A stretch of DNA of 39,364 nt from Bifiguratus adelaidae (GCA_002261195.1 MVBO01000135.1:1-39364); one strand, 5' to 3'. Counted from the stretch's first letter, positions 10,185-22,527 are shown. Numbers and translations are program-made. The notes: generated from the letters alone by a model not told the origin.

Positions 10185-13100
10185 TTAGGTCCGTTTGACA
10201 AAGGCTGCAGGAAAGACACCTTGAACAGGTCGATCATCTAACAGAGCACACATTATTAATACGAGCTAAATGAAAGACGTGGGCTGACTTACCGCGTTGG
10301 ATCCATCCAATCCACCAATCCTTGTCCCTTGTATCAACCACGACGACCTGATCGCCTTGTCGCAACTCAATCTCGCCTTCTTCACGGGGAGTAAAGGCAA
10401 ATTGGGCTTCGTATAGTCGTGGATGTTGTTCAGAGACCAGACCGGTATGATCTTGATGTTGCTGAGCGAGGGCTACAAGCGTATTAAAGGACACATTGTC
10501 TGAACTTGCGGCAGAATCGCGAAAGGGTGAGTGACCGTGCCGTGGACCGTCCGGGTGAAGAAAGGAAGAAAAGTCGCCGGTATCTCGATTATGGGATGAA
10601 GGCTGAGAAGAATTGGAGGAATATTGTGTGTTTCGATTGGCAGCCTCACGGGATGCAGGGTCTAGCGTATCGGAATCTGAGCGATAGTTGGCGGCTCCGG
10701 AGAACCGTCGGGACTCGTCGCTTGATAAATGGTAGTCGGAGAGATCAGCTTCTGTCGAGTCTTCTGGCGGTGGAGGTGGAGGAGGTGGGCCGCTGGGGGA
10801 TGCAGATAAGAGATGTCGTGTGAGCGTGTCGTCGTCATGGAGCGCTGTCATTTCTGCAGATGGACGTTGCAAGAGGTTTTGCTCATCCTCTGACTCTGCA
10901 TGGTAGTCTGCATGGACATGCGTATCATCGGTCGTACCCAACAGGCCAGCTACCATAAGCAGAGCATTCCACGATTCAGGTCTACGTATATTCTCAAATG
11001 TATCCGATGGTGCATTGTAATGCTTGATGGGCCGATCCTCGGTTTTGCGGCGCTTGATACAGAGCACAAGAACAGCGATTGCCATGATTGCAAATACCAA
11101 GCCAAGCGCTACCGCGATAGAAATGAGAATGACAGCTGGAACAGAGAGCTCTCGTTGTGCTACATAATGCTTGATTAGTTGTCCATCTAATTAAGTCCAG
11201 GTAAAGACCTACCTGACGATCCTTGGCTCGAGGATTGCCCGTTCGTGGTATTCGCACTAGGAATATAGCCGCGTATGTTCGCCGACGCACCTGTCGCAGT
11301 CGTTCCAACCAGCCAAGGATACCACTGTTGACCGTCGTAGAAAGCCGTACTCATCGGTCCGTATTGCGGCAGATCAAGGCTACCCATCACCAACAATAAG
11401 GCATTCCCAAGCATGCCATTGTTATTGCTCGATGGCACCGTCGACACCGAGGTTATATTGTTCGACAGAGGTAAATTGTTGGCGAGTACGTGGTAATTCG
11501 TACCATCCCAGACACTGATAAAGGCCGTCGTTGCATTCTTTCCGGCGACGTAGACTCTGTTGGCATTATTGCGGTCACGATAAATGGCGGAAATGGTCGT
11601 AGAAGAGCTGGAGACTGTATCCAATTTCAAGAGCGCAGCCTGAACTCCATGCGTGTCCACCAAAACCCATTGTGGATCATTACTGGAAGTATTGAGTTGA
11701 GCAATATTGCCCGACATTCCATTGACGCTCAACGTGCCGCCAACCCACAACATTCCATCAACAAGTTCCATCGTTGACACGGCGCCTTGCAGACTTGTAG
11801 TGTTGGCATTGGCGGGGCTGGACCAACCCGAGGTAGAGGTGGAAAGTTTGCAGACAAATGCGCAAGTGACAGCAGGCTTCGTTGTAGAAATAAAGTCGCC
11901 GGCGACGTAAACGGTCTGATTGTCTGCCGTATGGACGATAGAAGTGACGTTGGGTGAAAATCCATTCTCAGCTTGAAGTTTCCCCACATCAACAGACTGG
12001 TTGGCTGACAGATCCCACACTTGGACACCACCTTCGACATTGGCACCACCCATCACCAGCCAATTTCCGGCAACGTCGAGTACTTGGACAGGACCGATCG
12101 CAAATGTGGAGCTCAAGACTGAGACTGAGCCATTGTCGTAGACCACTGCGACATTCTTGAGGCCATTGCCGAGATCAAAATCTCCGCCAAGTACCGTAAG
12201 TGTCACCGACGCATTTGGCGAGCTCCAATGGGCGCCAGCATTGATCTCAAAAGCGTTGGACGCGCTGAATGATTGCGGCCAAAGACCAGAGCTACCAGCC
12301 ATGATATGTGAACCGCTATTTTGTACGTACGCGATTCCGGGCGACTGAAGTACGGAAGCTTTGACAATGCTGCCACCAAGGTACATGTCCGAGCCAGCAT
12401 CGTTTGTAAAGGAGAGACTCGTCGATACCTGACCGACGATGAACGTACCATTCGTGGACCATGCATTTTGGGTTGAGGAATACTCCACATATCCGGCGGA
12501 CGCCAGTTGACGCTGTCCAATGGCGCCTTCCATGGGTAGAGCTGCCGTAAATGGTCCCGAGAGGCTCACGATCCGAGTATCCACGTGGGCTTGCAGAAAT
12601 TCCACTGGTTGATCGACACCCTAAAAGATGGTTAGTCAGGCTAACAAATCTCACAGGCATGGCCTAAATGCGTACCCCTAGCAGCGGAGTCCACCCATTG
12701 CCAGTCCATTTAGCGACATTGCGGGCAGAAGTCGCGCTACCGTTGACACTGAAGGTCTGATTGAAAGCACCTCCGACGTACAGTACTGTTATTGTCGTCA
12801 GTCACATCCTAATAAGAGCATCCGCGCTCACCTGAATCCAAGACATCCATGCCTTCGATGCTTCCATCAACGTAACCACAGACAACAGCATTTGTAGATC
12901 CACCTTCAAAGGAAAGGAGAACATCTCGCTGGCTTTGATTGCCAATCCTTGCCACGGCGTATAATTGATTGGAGGCAGGATCATCTACCAGGTTATGCAT
13001 GGCAACAAGTGGGTTCGATGCGTTATTGAAAACGGTGGCAAGTGCAGTAGTCACAGACAGGCCATTCCATGCAGACATTAATGGACTACTTGAGGATAGC

Positions 13101-14775
13101 GACACGTTCCATTGCACAATGTCACTCTTCGTCGCTGAAAGGGTGGTTCCATTCGTGACACTGGTTGTGGCAAGGCCATACAAGGAGGGGACACCGGTGA
13201 TGAGACTTCGCTTGTGTGCGCCTGTACTGACGCTAGGACATTGAGCCACGTTGGCATCTGCCGGGTATGAGCAAACGATCGAGACCCGCGACTGACTCAA
13301 CGTACCTGAGCTGTATATCTCGACTCCAGCTAGACCTCCGCCTTCGCCATACCAGCCATCCATGGGAACGACAATCTGTACGCCTTGGATGCCCCAACCG
13401 CCATCCTTGTCCAGAATTTCCTCGCGCAACGAGGGAGGCTGGATGGCATTGTAGTCAATCTCAAACGAGGACCAGTTTTGGTCGTCATTGAGACGACAAT
13501 TGGTTGTACATAGGGTATGAGGCTCGCAAGATGAGCGTAGGGGTAGATAGGCATCTTCTGGCAAGGCCAGTAATCTACAACTCCCAGTCAGACATTGATT
13601 GCCAGCATATACCCCTATCCGTCTTACCCAAATGTCTTTACACCCCAATGCTTGCCGTTGACCAGTCCAGGATTCTTTATCCTGATACCTGTAATGTGCG
13701 TTTTGTGTTCAGAAGACACTTGCCACCAACCGGGAAGGCCAGGTTCCATGAGCCAAGGTTCATGAGCTTCGCTGGAGGAACAATCATGAACTACATTATG
13801 TGGATTGCCCATGGAAGGTTCAGTCCCTGGGACAGGTTCTCGCAGAGAATTGCCGCCAGAAATGACCATGTTGGGGTTATTAAGGGGTATACTGTGGCCA
13901 TTGGGAATGGAAGGTGAGGACGAGGATGGATTCTCGGTTTGCGTAGCAGAAGGGGTATTTTGATCCGTAAAAGCTGCTGATGATCCTGACGTAGAAGTAA
14001 TAGGTAATGTAGATGCAGTAGATACAAAAGCCGAAGCCGAAGCCGAAGCTGAGATCGTTGATGACGCTGAAGGTACCATTGTCGACGTGGCATTAGTGAT
14101 TGTAGTAACATTAGCCGTAAAATTTTGACCGGTGCCAAAGTAAATAGTAGCGTTTCTCCCATTTTCTGAACCGACTACGCTATAAACGATCGACTCAAAT
14201 CCACCCCAAGGAAGTGCATGCCAAGTTTCGTTTAGATAATAAGCTGCATTGCGAAGCGTCGTGATCGGTGAAAGCGTAGAGGCGTTGAATTGACCACCAG
14301 CGACAAACATATTCAGGGAGCTGGAGCACCAGATTTGATGAATGATGCCCTGTATTCCACCACCCAGTAGGTTCTCTATTTGCCCAGACGCAATATCATA
14401 GCGTGCAATACTGTAGGCTTGTGTTCCATTGATAACATTGAAGTCGCCTGCAATGATCAATGAATTGTTTTGAGCAAGGTGACAGGTCGATAACAACAGT
14501 CCACCAGGATTCGTAGTCGCAAATACCGAGGCTGATGTATTGGTCAAGTGCACGAGCGTTGCACCTGGGCCAGTCGTATGGTCAGCGGTCATCGCGCTGG
14601 TTGACAACGTGGGTGGGGTATTCCACGCCTGAACACCCAGAAATCCACCAACGAGTGCGAAACCATCGAGTGGAGACAGATCAGCACCTCGGGGTATCCC
14701 TGAGGTTTGTGCTAATACAGAAGAGTAAAGGATTGACAAGAGGGCACATGCAAAGAGTGGGCGTTTTCGGCACAT
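10185..14775 (-). CDS. RAX2: Rax2-like polarity landmark protein with C-terminal SH3 domain
   Basis: Rax2 is a large type I membrane glycoprotein marking cell poles and septa (bud-site selection in yeast, polarity in hyphae). Seven exons (14775-13628, 13574-13306, 13257-12832, 12785-12676, 12620-11213, 11159-10293, 10237-10185) sum to 1426 residues. A signal peptide opens the protein. A long extracellular region of kelch/beta-propeller-like repeats follows (GFALVGGFLGVQAW, LIIAGDFNVINGTQAYSIARYD, MFVAGGQFNAS), with many N-glycosylation sequons. Next are a Ser/Thr-rich insert, one membrane helix (about 1126-1150, VILISIAVALGLVFAIMAIA) and a cytoplasmic tail of about 275 residues. The tail has an eight-proline run near 1247 and ends in an SH3 domain (about 1371-1425: YEAQFAF, DWWIGW, GVFPAAFV). 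Yeast Rax2 is not known to carry an SH3. The 48-nt intron 13305-13258 lacks stops in frame. The gene lies 208 nt upstream of the TrpRS 3' end. Confidence 0.92.
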
Positions 14776-14983
14776 GTCGCACTGTGCACTTGCGCAAATG
14801 TCAATGGTGCGCTTTTCTTGCCTTATACCACAAGCACAAATGTTGAGACAATGTAAAGGACGAGAATAGAGAAAAGAAAAGAGTAACGTGAGAAGGACAA
14901 AGTTTGTCTATAGCAACCAAGGTCAGAGAGAAGGGCGTGCCTGGACAGGAATGCAGCCCAAAAAGGCAATTCTAATAATGTTC

Positions 14984-16561
14984 TCAACAAACGATCTTTC
15001 GATGCTTGTCCATAAACTCATCCACCACTTGTTCTGTTACCGCCTTGCGTCTCTCTTGGAATGCACCGACGAAGGCACTGATGACTTCAATGCATTTTGC
15101 CTTTAGTTCTCCGGTCAGCATCTCTCCTTTGCGATAAGCCGTGGCGATCCTCTCCAATTCTTCATCATCGTCGAGGAAGAAGGAGAGGTATTGATAGCTG
15201 ACATCCACATCAGGATTGCCGCCGTGCAATCGGTGGAGTTCAAGGGTTTCTTGACCTCCAGAGAACGCGTAGCTGTTAATCTTCTTCTTGATCTTGTTGG
15301 GGGTATCCGTCATGAAGATGGCAGAGGAGTCTACGGAGGCTGACATCTTAGTTTGCGACCCCTGGTGGAAAAAAGGTCAATGTGTGCCATAGTCATCTAT
15401 CGCTGTGGTTAACGCACCTGAAGAGCCGGGAAAAACTTGGCATGAATTAAGGCTGGCTTTTGGTATTTGAGTTTCGTCGCCGCATCACGGGTCAGTCGAA
15501 AGTAGGGATCCTGTCATGCTTCATGTCAGCTGACAACCACATCACCGGTTCAGCAATTTACCTGATCAATAGCACAAGGAATCAAGCAAGGAATATCCTT
15601 CTTGGTGCCAAAAATTTGGGGGAAGGAATTGCTAAAAGCCGGAGCAGCTTGAATGGCGACAAAGTGGGCTTTGCCAATGCTGTCCGTGTCCACAAATCCA
15701 AATGTTGCTTTGGATTGATTCAGGGTGATGCCTCGAGAGATTCTGACGACATTGTGATAGAACGGACCCCTTTATATCGAGCTCAGCCACGCAGACTTCG
15801 AGGACTCATGGACATGACTACGTACCCGACAAAATCGAGATCGGAAAAGATAAAGGTCTTTTCCTTGTTGAAACCGCAAGCAATGATATCCTTTGCATTT
15901 TGACGAGCGAACTCGTGGGCTTGCTCAACCGTCAGATTGGACTTGAACAGGAACTTTTCATCATCGGTCAACTGAATGACAATCGGGACGTCAAACACCT
16001 CTTGCAAGTATTGACAAAAGACAAAGGGTACCATGTGGCCCAAATGTATGGAGTCACTGGAAGGTCCACGACCCGTATATAGATAGAATGGCTTCTTTTG
16101 CTCAAACCGATCAAGAATCTTGTTCAACTCTCTACAAAACCTCCGATTAGTTGCATAAACAGAGCGAGATACTATCATACAGACCTGTGAGAAAAGAATA
16201 CACCACGACGTAGAAACATGTGCGGTTTCCGTCCCGTCAACCTCTCAAAACGCGCCAAGATCTCGGGGCTGATGGGACTCGTACCAAACCTTTCAATTAG
16301 TTTGTTGTAGTCTATAGCCTGAGCCTTTCCTTCAGCGTCAACGGCTCCTTCTACGTCCCAGGGTGTCACTATTTGTTCTTTGCTCTCCGTATTGCCGGTA
16401 AGAGGAACTGCCGATCGCACATCATCGCTCGTGATGGGATTCGATGACGGATCAGCCGATGAAGCAGTCTTTTCAGTGTGTGGCTGCACTGTAACCGGCG
16501 CACCATCTTGGAGCTTTGTATTCTTCATCACTTGAGCAGCAGCGTCCACAGCGGAGTCCAT
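14984..16561 (-). CDS. WRS1: Cytoplasmic tryptophanyl-tRNA synthetase
   Basis: Charges tRNA-Trp in the cytosol; class Ic synthetase of the eukaryotic type. Five exons (16561-16185, 16131-15826, 15769-15562, 15510-15418, 15361-14984) give 453 residues. The first 90 or so residues are a variable polar extension. The catalytic Rossmann fold shows [21 protein letters not shown] with the HIGH-type motif HLGH (155-158), [38 protein letters not shown] and the KMSKS-type loop KMSAS (333-337). The C-terminal anticodon-binding helices include [22 protein letters not shown]. All features match the human and yeast cytoplasmic enzymes, not the mitochondrial or bacterial type. It shares a 462-nt divergent upstream region with cullin-1. 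Confidence 0.96.
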
Positions 16562-17023
16562 GTGAAGAAAGCGTTCCTGTCACTCCAAAGCCGAAGGCCT
16601 TTAAAGGAAATCGAGCAATGACTCAGGCTTCAAGTGTCGATGACATTGGATTGGATCATAACATTGGATATAGGAGAGAGAGTGTGTGTATGTGCGTATG
16701 TGGATAGATGGATGATGAGAGAAGGGATAGAGAACGTGGGATAAGATCAGATATCGTGGATTGTGCTTGCCGAATGGCTTATGAACGCTATCCCTATGGT
16801 CTATAGTCTATCATGGCATATGGCTCTCCTTGATTGACTAGCTAATTGAGAGAACGAAAAACACAGATAGCACATAAGCCATCTCAGGCAACTTCAGTGC
16901 TAAAGACAACAGGGTGGTAACGCCAAACAACAGTAAGAACAATGGCAAAGTGACTATGAGCACGTGACTACACGTTAACTTGCGAGTTGTTGCCAACTTG
17001 AGCTTGCTCTTGTTCACTTGGTT
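16562..17023. promoter_or_regulatory. Bidirectional upstream region of TrpRS and cullin-1
   Basis: 462 nt between two divergent start codons. On the TrpRS side there is a GA/GT-rich low-complexity tract (about 16672-16735). A CACGTG motif lies at 16961-16966, about 60 nt from the cullin start. I see no coding sequence. Promoter activity is inferred from position. Confidence 0.5.
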
Positions 17024-20000
17024 ATGGCGCTGCGATGGAGGAGGGTGAGCTACGACGCCTCATTTAGTACCTTTCGGGGCATGCTGCATAGCATGCTCAC
17101 AGCTGATGGTAAAGCAGTCTCTGGCATGGAGATGTATCAGTGAGTATACGGGTGGTGGTGCCTGGCTTGGACATTTGCGCTCGGCAAGCTCTCGTGCCCA
17201 TTATTCGCCGATTGAGCGACGCAACATCAAATAACAGTATACGATGGCTTATGCCTCATGTTCTTATATAGACTGGTTTATGAAATGTGTACAGCATCAC
17301 CCAAACCTTACACAGAACGCCTGTTCCTCGGTATTGCAGAGTATTTTGAAGACTTTTGCGACGGTAAACGAGAGGTATGCTCATTGCATTATGGTGCTTC
17401 TCGGTTATTGAGCACTAGAGTAGGAGATTCTGGCGCAAAACGACATCTTGTATGCGTATGCCAAAGAGTTTAGATCATATCATCTGGTCGCAGATTATGC
17501 GAGCCGAATATGCGATACTTTAAACAGACTGTTGTTGAAGGTACACGAAGGAGGCACAAAACGAAAGATTATATCGAGTTCAGAGCGTCGATATGAACGA
17601 CAGACCATACAGGCCGTACGTTGACATTGTGGAAAACCCTGGTGAAGAGCTAACTGGGGCTTGCTACAGCTTGCTTTGCTGATCTGGAAAGAGCGGGTGG
17701 TGATTGCAATCAGAAACAGTCACAACAATCGATTATTGTATCAAGTGTTGGAATCCATTACACGGGATAGAGATGGTGAAGATGTATCTCAGGATGCCAT
17801 TCATACGGTTGTCAACTCCTTGGGTAAGTTGTCAAAGGAATAATAATTCAGTTAGCCATGCTCAACGTAGCTCCCTACAGTTCGACTGGACGAATTCATT
17901 GACCAGCCCCGAAGTCTCTACATAGAAGAATTTGAACGGCCATATTTGATACATACCAAGAACTACTATCAGCGTGAAGCGGCACGCGTCATTGCAACGA
18001 ATAGCATCTCAGATTACATGATACAAGCGAACAGTCGCTTGATACAGGAGGCAGCTAGAAATAAGAGATTCTGCCATCAAACCACCCATGAAAGGGTAAG
18101 TAGCTGATTTGCACCGTCAGAACATGATTTGACAGGTGAACCGCAATTAGGCTGTGAAAGAATGTGAAGCGCAGTATGTGGCAGCTTATCAGTCAAGGAT
18201 TCAAGGCGAATTCGAACAAATGATTCATCACGAACGATATGAGGGCAAGTGTAGCCTTGATGCGATCGGTCGATTGCTGACGGATCTATTCTCTTTTAGA
18301 TTGTAAATTGGCGTACAGTCTACTGAGTCGTCTTACGGATGGTCTCAAAGAACTGTTAGAGATCTATCAATCTTACATTACGAAGCTAGGCAAGGATATT
18401 CTTGCTCGACTCGGGCAAAGCGTTGCCAAGGTATGGGCGTTGAGGATTTAAGTGACGTGACTCCAAGCAACTCATGGTACATATCCAGGATCCTCGGGAA
18501 TATGTTGAGTCGCTATTGAACTTGCAGTCAAGATACTATGCCATCTCCAACAATGTCTTTTCGGGGGATGCGACGTTCGTTGCGGCCGTCGACAAGGCTT
18601 TTCGCGCCATCATCAATGACACGGTCACCAACAAATACGCACAAGGCCCGGAATTGCTCGCCAAATACTGCGATCTACTGCTGAAGAGAGGAAGCGCCAA
18701 GAAGGAGGCTTCGGCAGTCGCCGCCGCAGGCTCCAAGACCGCAGCGACGCAAGTCAATGGCGCTGATATGGTCGATGCCGATATTGACGTGGAACATCGA
18801 TTGACGCAGCTCGTAATTCTCTTCAAATACGTAGACGACAAGGACGTGTTTCAGAAGTTTTATTCCAGAATGCTCGCTAAACGGCTGATTTATGGCACTA
18901 GCATAAGCGAAGAGGCGGAGGCCGGCATGATTGCGCGATTGAAGGCAAGTTGGCAGTTGTTCTGAGTTGTATTGCTCATGCACCGTTCAGGATACCTGCG
19001 GAGTGGAATATACCAGCAAATTGCACAAAATGTTTACCGACATGACGGTGAGCGCCGATCTTAATACGAGATTTAAAGACTTCTTGGATCAGAGCGAGTT
19101 GAAACTGGGAGGTATGTTGCTACAGGTGTTTGAGATGTGCTTGCTCACCTTCCGCCAGTTGGTTTCGATATTTTGGTCCTTACGGCGGGTGCCTGGCCCC
19201 TTTCGCAGTCAAGCTCCACTGATGTACAAATACCAGCAGAGGTAAGTACTTATACAGAAAAAGTGATGGTTTGGATAGAATGTTGACCAATTTTAGCTTG
19301 AAAAGAGTGTGACGCGTTTCACGACATTTTACAACAATCATCACAATGGCCGCAAATTGTCCTGGCTCTGGCATCTTTCAAAGGGTTTGTCGTCGAATTA
19401 GTGTCAACGCACCACTTGATGCTAACCATTGACATTTCAACACTTAGGTGACTTGCGGTTAACGTATCTCAACAAACCGTATGAATTAGCGGTCTCCATT
19501 TACCAGATGGCCATCCTCTTGCTCTTCAACACCAATGATACCCTTACATTGCAAGACATCCTCGACCATGCAACCCTCAAGGACACAGAGGCCAAACGAG
19601 CCATCAAGGTAAGACTCCCTCTTTCCACACGGAAGCCCATATTCACATTGCACTTAGCCATTGATTGAACTCAAAATCCTCAATTGCAACACCACAGAAC
19701 TGGAACCCTCCAGTGACATATCCCTCAACATGTCCTTCTCCAGCAAACGCACAAAACTAAAACCCTCCGCAGCCGTACAATCGGACACGCCTCAGGAAAC
19801 GACACAGACGCATGCAAGTATCAATCAGGATCGAAATCTGCATCTCCAAGCGACCATTGTGCGGCTCCTAAAATCTCGGAAACGCATGTCTCATACCCAG
19901 CTCATGACGGATGTCATTGATCAAGTCAAGGGTCGCTTCAAGGCGGATGTGGTGGTGGTAAAACGCTGTGTGGAAGTGTTGTTGGAGAAGGGATATATGG

Positions 20001-20038
20001 AAAGAGACGGACGCGATTGGTATGTCTACGTAGCCTAG
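17024..20038 (+). CDS. CUL1: Cullin-1 (Cdc53), scaffold of SCF ubiquitin ligases
   Basis: The scaffold that holds Skp1/F-box proteins at its N-terminus and the Rbx1 RING at its C-terminus. Thirteen exons: 17024-17139, 17272-17374, 17424-17615, 17670-17823, 17881-18095, 18151-18244, 18300-18430, 18489-18944, 18991-19111, 19159-19241, 19297-19384, 19448-19608 and 19658-20038. They total 764 residues, a normal cullin length. The first half is N-terminal helical repeats. The cullin homology region has [44 protein letters not shown] and [16 protein letters not shown]. The winged-helix end contains [11 protein letters not shown] with neddylation Lys near 710, and the protein ends YVYVA. Details around GRKLSWLW favour CUL1 over CUL3. 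Two introns use GC donors. The N-terminal region is rather divergent, so the exact start is less certain than the rest. Confidence 0.92.
18245..18299 (+). other. GC-AG intron (sixth intron of cullin-1)
   Basis: The donor is GCAAGT after TATGAGG and the acceptor is CTTTTAG. It joins HHERYE to [12 protein letters not shown] in frame. The alternative GT two bases later creates an immediate stop. Confidence 0.85.
18945..18990 (+). other. GC-AG intron (eighth intron of cullin-1)
   Basis: The donor AAG/GCAAGT and acceptor GTTCAG join MIARLK to [15 protein letters not shown]. This matches the uninterrupted cullin sequence, in phase 0. Confidence 0.85.
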
Positions 20039-20164
20039 GAGGGGTGGCCCCGTGTACATTGTAAGCCATGGCGAAAATACAACCACCGTGTTTTATAGAA
20101 CAGAATTCCAGTCTATATACATGCTACCCTAATCTATACTGACGCTTTAGCAACAAACACAACA

Positions 20165-22303
20165 TTAATCCACAATATCAATCTCGAAGCTGACATCGTC
20201 ATCCTCTTGTTTCGTCAAGTGAACCACATCGCGATGGGTGGCTTTCGGAGGTAGAGCTGATCCTCGTACACTTGACACATCACTTTTGGAACCTTCTTCC
20301 GCTTCATGGTCCAAGTTGCGCGACCCTGAGCCGCGCACATGACTAGTATGATTCAAGACGCAGACATCGGCAGCGAAGGAGGTCACAGGCGCGCTTGCAG
20401 ACAACAGCCTTCGAATCTTATTCACAGCGCCGTCATCGCCAGTGGTTGTCCAGCTAGGCCTAGCATAGGACCAGAACCCGGTTCCTTCGTCATCTTGCTC
20501 AGATTCAGAAGAAGCGTCAGGTCGAGCGTAACCAACATAAGGATGGTGAAGAGAGAAGCGGCGTACGGGTAGTATTTCCGGTTGGCCTGCCTTGTACTCG
20601 ACAGCCGACGCAGAAGCGCGACGGGTAGTGCTTCGCTTCTTACCGCGGCCAGCCGAGGAGTTGGAGCGCGGTTTACTATCAACTGCAAGCTCAGGATGGA
20701 GCTTGGAAATATGGGTCTGGTAAACTGTAAGCGAACATGCCTAGGAGGGAATCCAACCGACCTTGAGGTTACCCAATTGGGTGAATCCCTTGCCACAGCC
20801 TTCTGCTGGACATTGGAATGGCTTCACATCACGATGTATACGTTCGTGTGTTTTCAGATTCCCGTGCTGTGTAAATGTCTTATCACATCCAGGGAAGGTA
20901 CAAGCGTACGGTCTTTCGCCCGTATGCTTCCGTTCATGTGTCTAGAGAAAGGTGTAAATGAACTATCGTTTGTAAAGGATCAATACGTACCTTGAGATTT
21001 CCCAATTGAGTGAATGCTCGATCACATCCTGGATATTCACAAGCCTTTACGTGCAAATGTGCAGTAATAGAAGGAAAAGATGCAAACCATACGGAAGGCA
21101 AGAGAAGTAAAGGAGGAGGAAGAAGCAGCAAGAAAATTAGTGAATCGTCAACTCATTTCGTTCCCAATCAGAATCGTTGTGAGACTTAACGTCTGCTCTG
21201 CGGATGACCTTGGTGATTACTAATGCAATCGCCAAGGCGTTGCCGCAACCAATCATTGGTTGTACCAATGATCCCGTGAACTCCGCACATTGCTAGAGGC
21301 TAACAATGTGCCTGAGCTACGGGACGCTTGGGAATCCGAAACGAAATCTCCTCACTTTGTTTTCCGCACATGCAATATGACGGAGCCCGAGGAAGGAAGT
21401 GGAAGGGAAGGGGAGGGGGGAGCGGGCACCTAAACCACATCCAAGCACTGAAGGTAGGTACTTACATATGGACGAAGTCCGGTATGACATCTGTACAGAA
21501 TTAGTCATCAGGTGTGAATCGTGTAAACAAGCTCACCTTTCGTGAATGCGTAGATGTGCAAGCTGCATAAAGAAGCGGTCGCAGCCACTGAATCGACATG
21601 CATACGTACGTTTGCTTGAACCGTTTTGCTTGGCATTTTCTGAAGGGGCTGACGCACTAGGCACTTCAACACGGTCCAAAGGTTGCACGCTTGGACTTTC
21701 CAAAGCAAGCATCAAAGCTTCCAAAGGAGATGAAGGACGTCGGTACATGGTGTCAGCGGGAGGTGAGTCATGTTTCTCCGCCACCTCAGCAGAAGGCTGC
21801 AAAAGAGGAGATACAGGCGAAAGCGGACTATCGGTATCTTGAGCGCGAGCATATTCCGTACGTCGACGCTTCATGGCGGGATGGTCATCTTCTTCGTCAT
21901 CGATGCTGATCTCCAAGTCTTCGTCTTCACCATCCTCTGCCGTAGACGATTCAGAGCGACTTGACGTAGGCGGGCTCATGGGAAGGCTGAATGAAGGACT
22001 ATCAGACCTGCCGTTGGCAGCACATCCACGCTTTGCTAAGAAGGTCTCGCCAGAGTCGCTAGAGTGCGCATTTTCTTGAACTTGCAAAGACGTCTCGTGG
22101 TGCATGTCATCCTCACCCAGTCGACTCACGTCAATCACAGCATCCTCTTCGGAGCTCTTGCCAGCGTCAGGAAAGTGATCAAAGTTGGATGGAGGAGTCA
22201 GCGGAGAGACAAGGTGAGAGACAGAGCGCCCCTTGCGCTTGGTTCCTGAGAGGCGACGGGGCTTGTTTCGTGGGAGAGTCGTCGTGGAAGTCAATACGGC
22301 CAT
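20165..22303 (-). CDS. C2H2 zinc-finger transcription factor, four tandem fingers
   Basis: Probable sequence-specific nuclear regulator; no target can be named. Five exons (22303-21537, 21490-21466, 21044-20991, 20941-20762, 20716-20165) give 525 residues. The N-terminal half is low complexity, with Ser/Pro-rich and acidic stretches. Fingers are C236/C241/H254/H258, C266/C271/H284/H288, C296/C301/H314/H318 and C326/C331/H344/H349. They are joined by TGxRPY-like linkers, and three of the four share FTQ(L/H)GNLKTH. Similar fingers occur in fungal Azf1-like proteins, but I would not transfer a name. The short second exon completes finger one. Intron 2 (21465-21045) is 421 nt, far longer than any other here, and contains three strong hairpins. 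Its acceptor (GTAAAG) has a poor pyrimidine tract. An upstream in-frame extension to 22435 is hydrophobic and looks like leader sequence. Confidence 0.88.
21199..21323 (-). ncRNA. Candidate structured RNA: three contiguous hairpins inside a zinc-finger gene intron
   Basis: Three inverted repeats lie back to back within intron 2. Hairpin C (21199-21247) has an 11-bp stem (21208-21218 with 21227-21237, one wobble pair on the minus-strand RNA), an 8-nt loop, an internal loop and a 5-bp basal stem TGCGG/CCGCA. Hairpin B (21252-21272) is a perfect 9-bp stem ATCATTGGT/ACCAATGAT with a 3-nt loop. Hairpin A (21273-21323) has a perfect 8-bp stem GCACATTG/CAATGTGC, an 11-nt loop and a 5-bp basal stem CCCGT/ACGGG with partial pairing between. 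The pairing is seen directly. A function (snoRNA-like RNA, splicing control or a small transposon remnant) is open, as is the transcribed strand. Confidence 0.4.
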
Positions 22304-22527
22304 ACTATTTACCCGTAGTAGAATAGATGACCCAAACGCAAACAATAAGCGAATGTAAGCAAAGAAAGAGACAAGACAAGACGCAAACCCTAAGGGTAAG
22401 GCAAGAAAGCAAGAGCAAGACAGGTATAGAAACAAACAGAAGATATACGAGACCTTTGGCCGTGCATTCTAAACAGGAATGTCACATGACGGGTGTTCAG
22501 ATGATGCAATTTGATTGGCTACTTCAT

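Noticed and set aside
14030-14056. Microsatellite-like GCCGAA repeats as a repeat element
   Set aside because: Just four imperfect units inside the RAX2 coding region, encoding a Ser/Ala run in the low-complexity linker.
21045-21465. A TPP riboswitch in the long zinc-finger gene intron
   Set aside because: The conserved thi-box elements (CTGAGA and the downstream pyrophosphate-binding segment) are absent, although the region is highly structured.
22304-22435. N-terminal extension of the zinc-finger protein by 44 codons
   Set aside because: The added segment is hydrophobic and Cys/Phe-rich, unlike the rest of a nuclear factor, and looks like untranslated leader.
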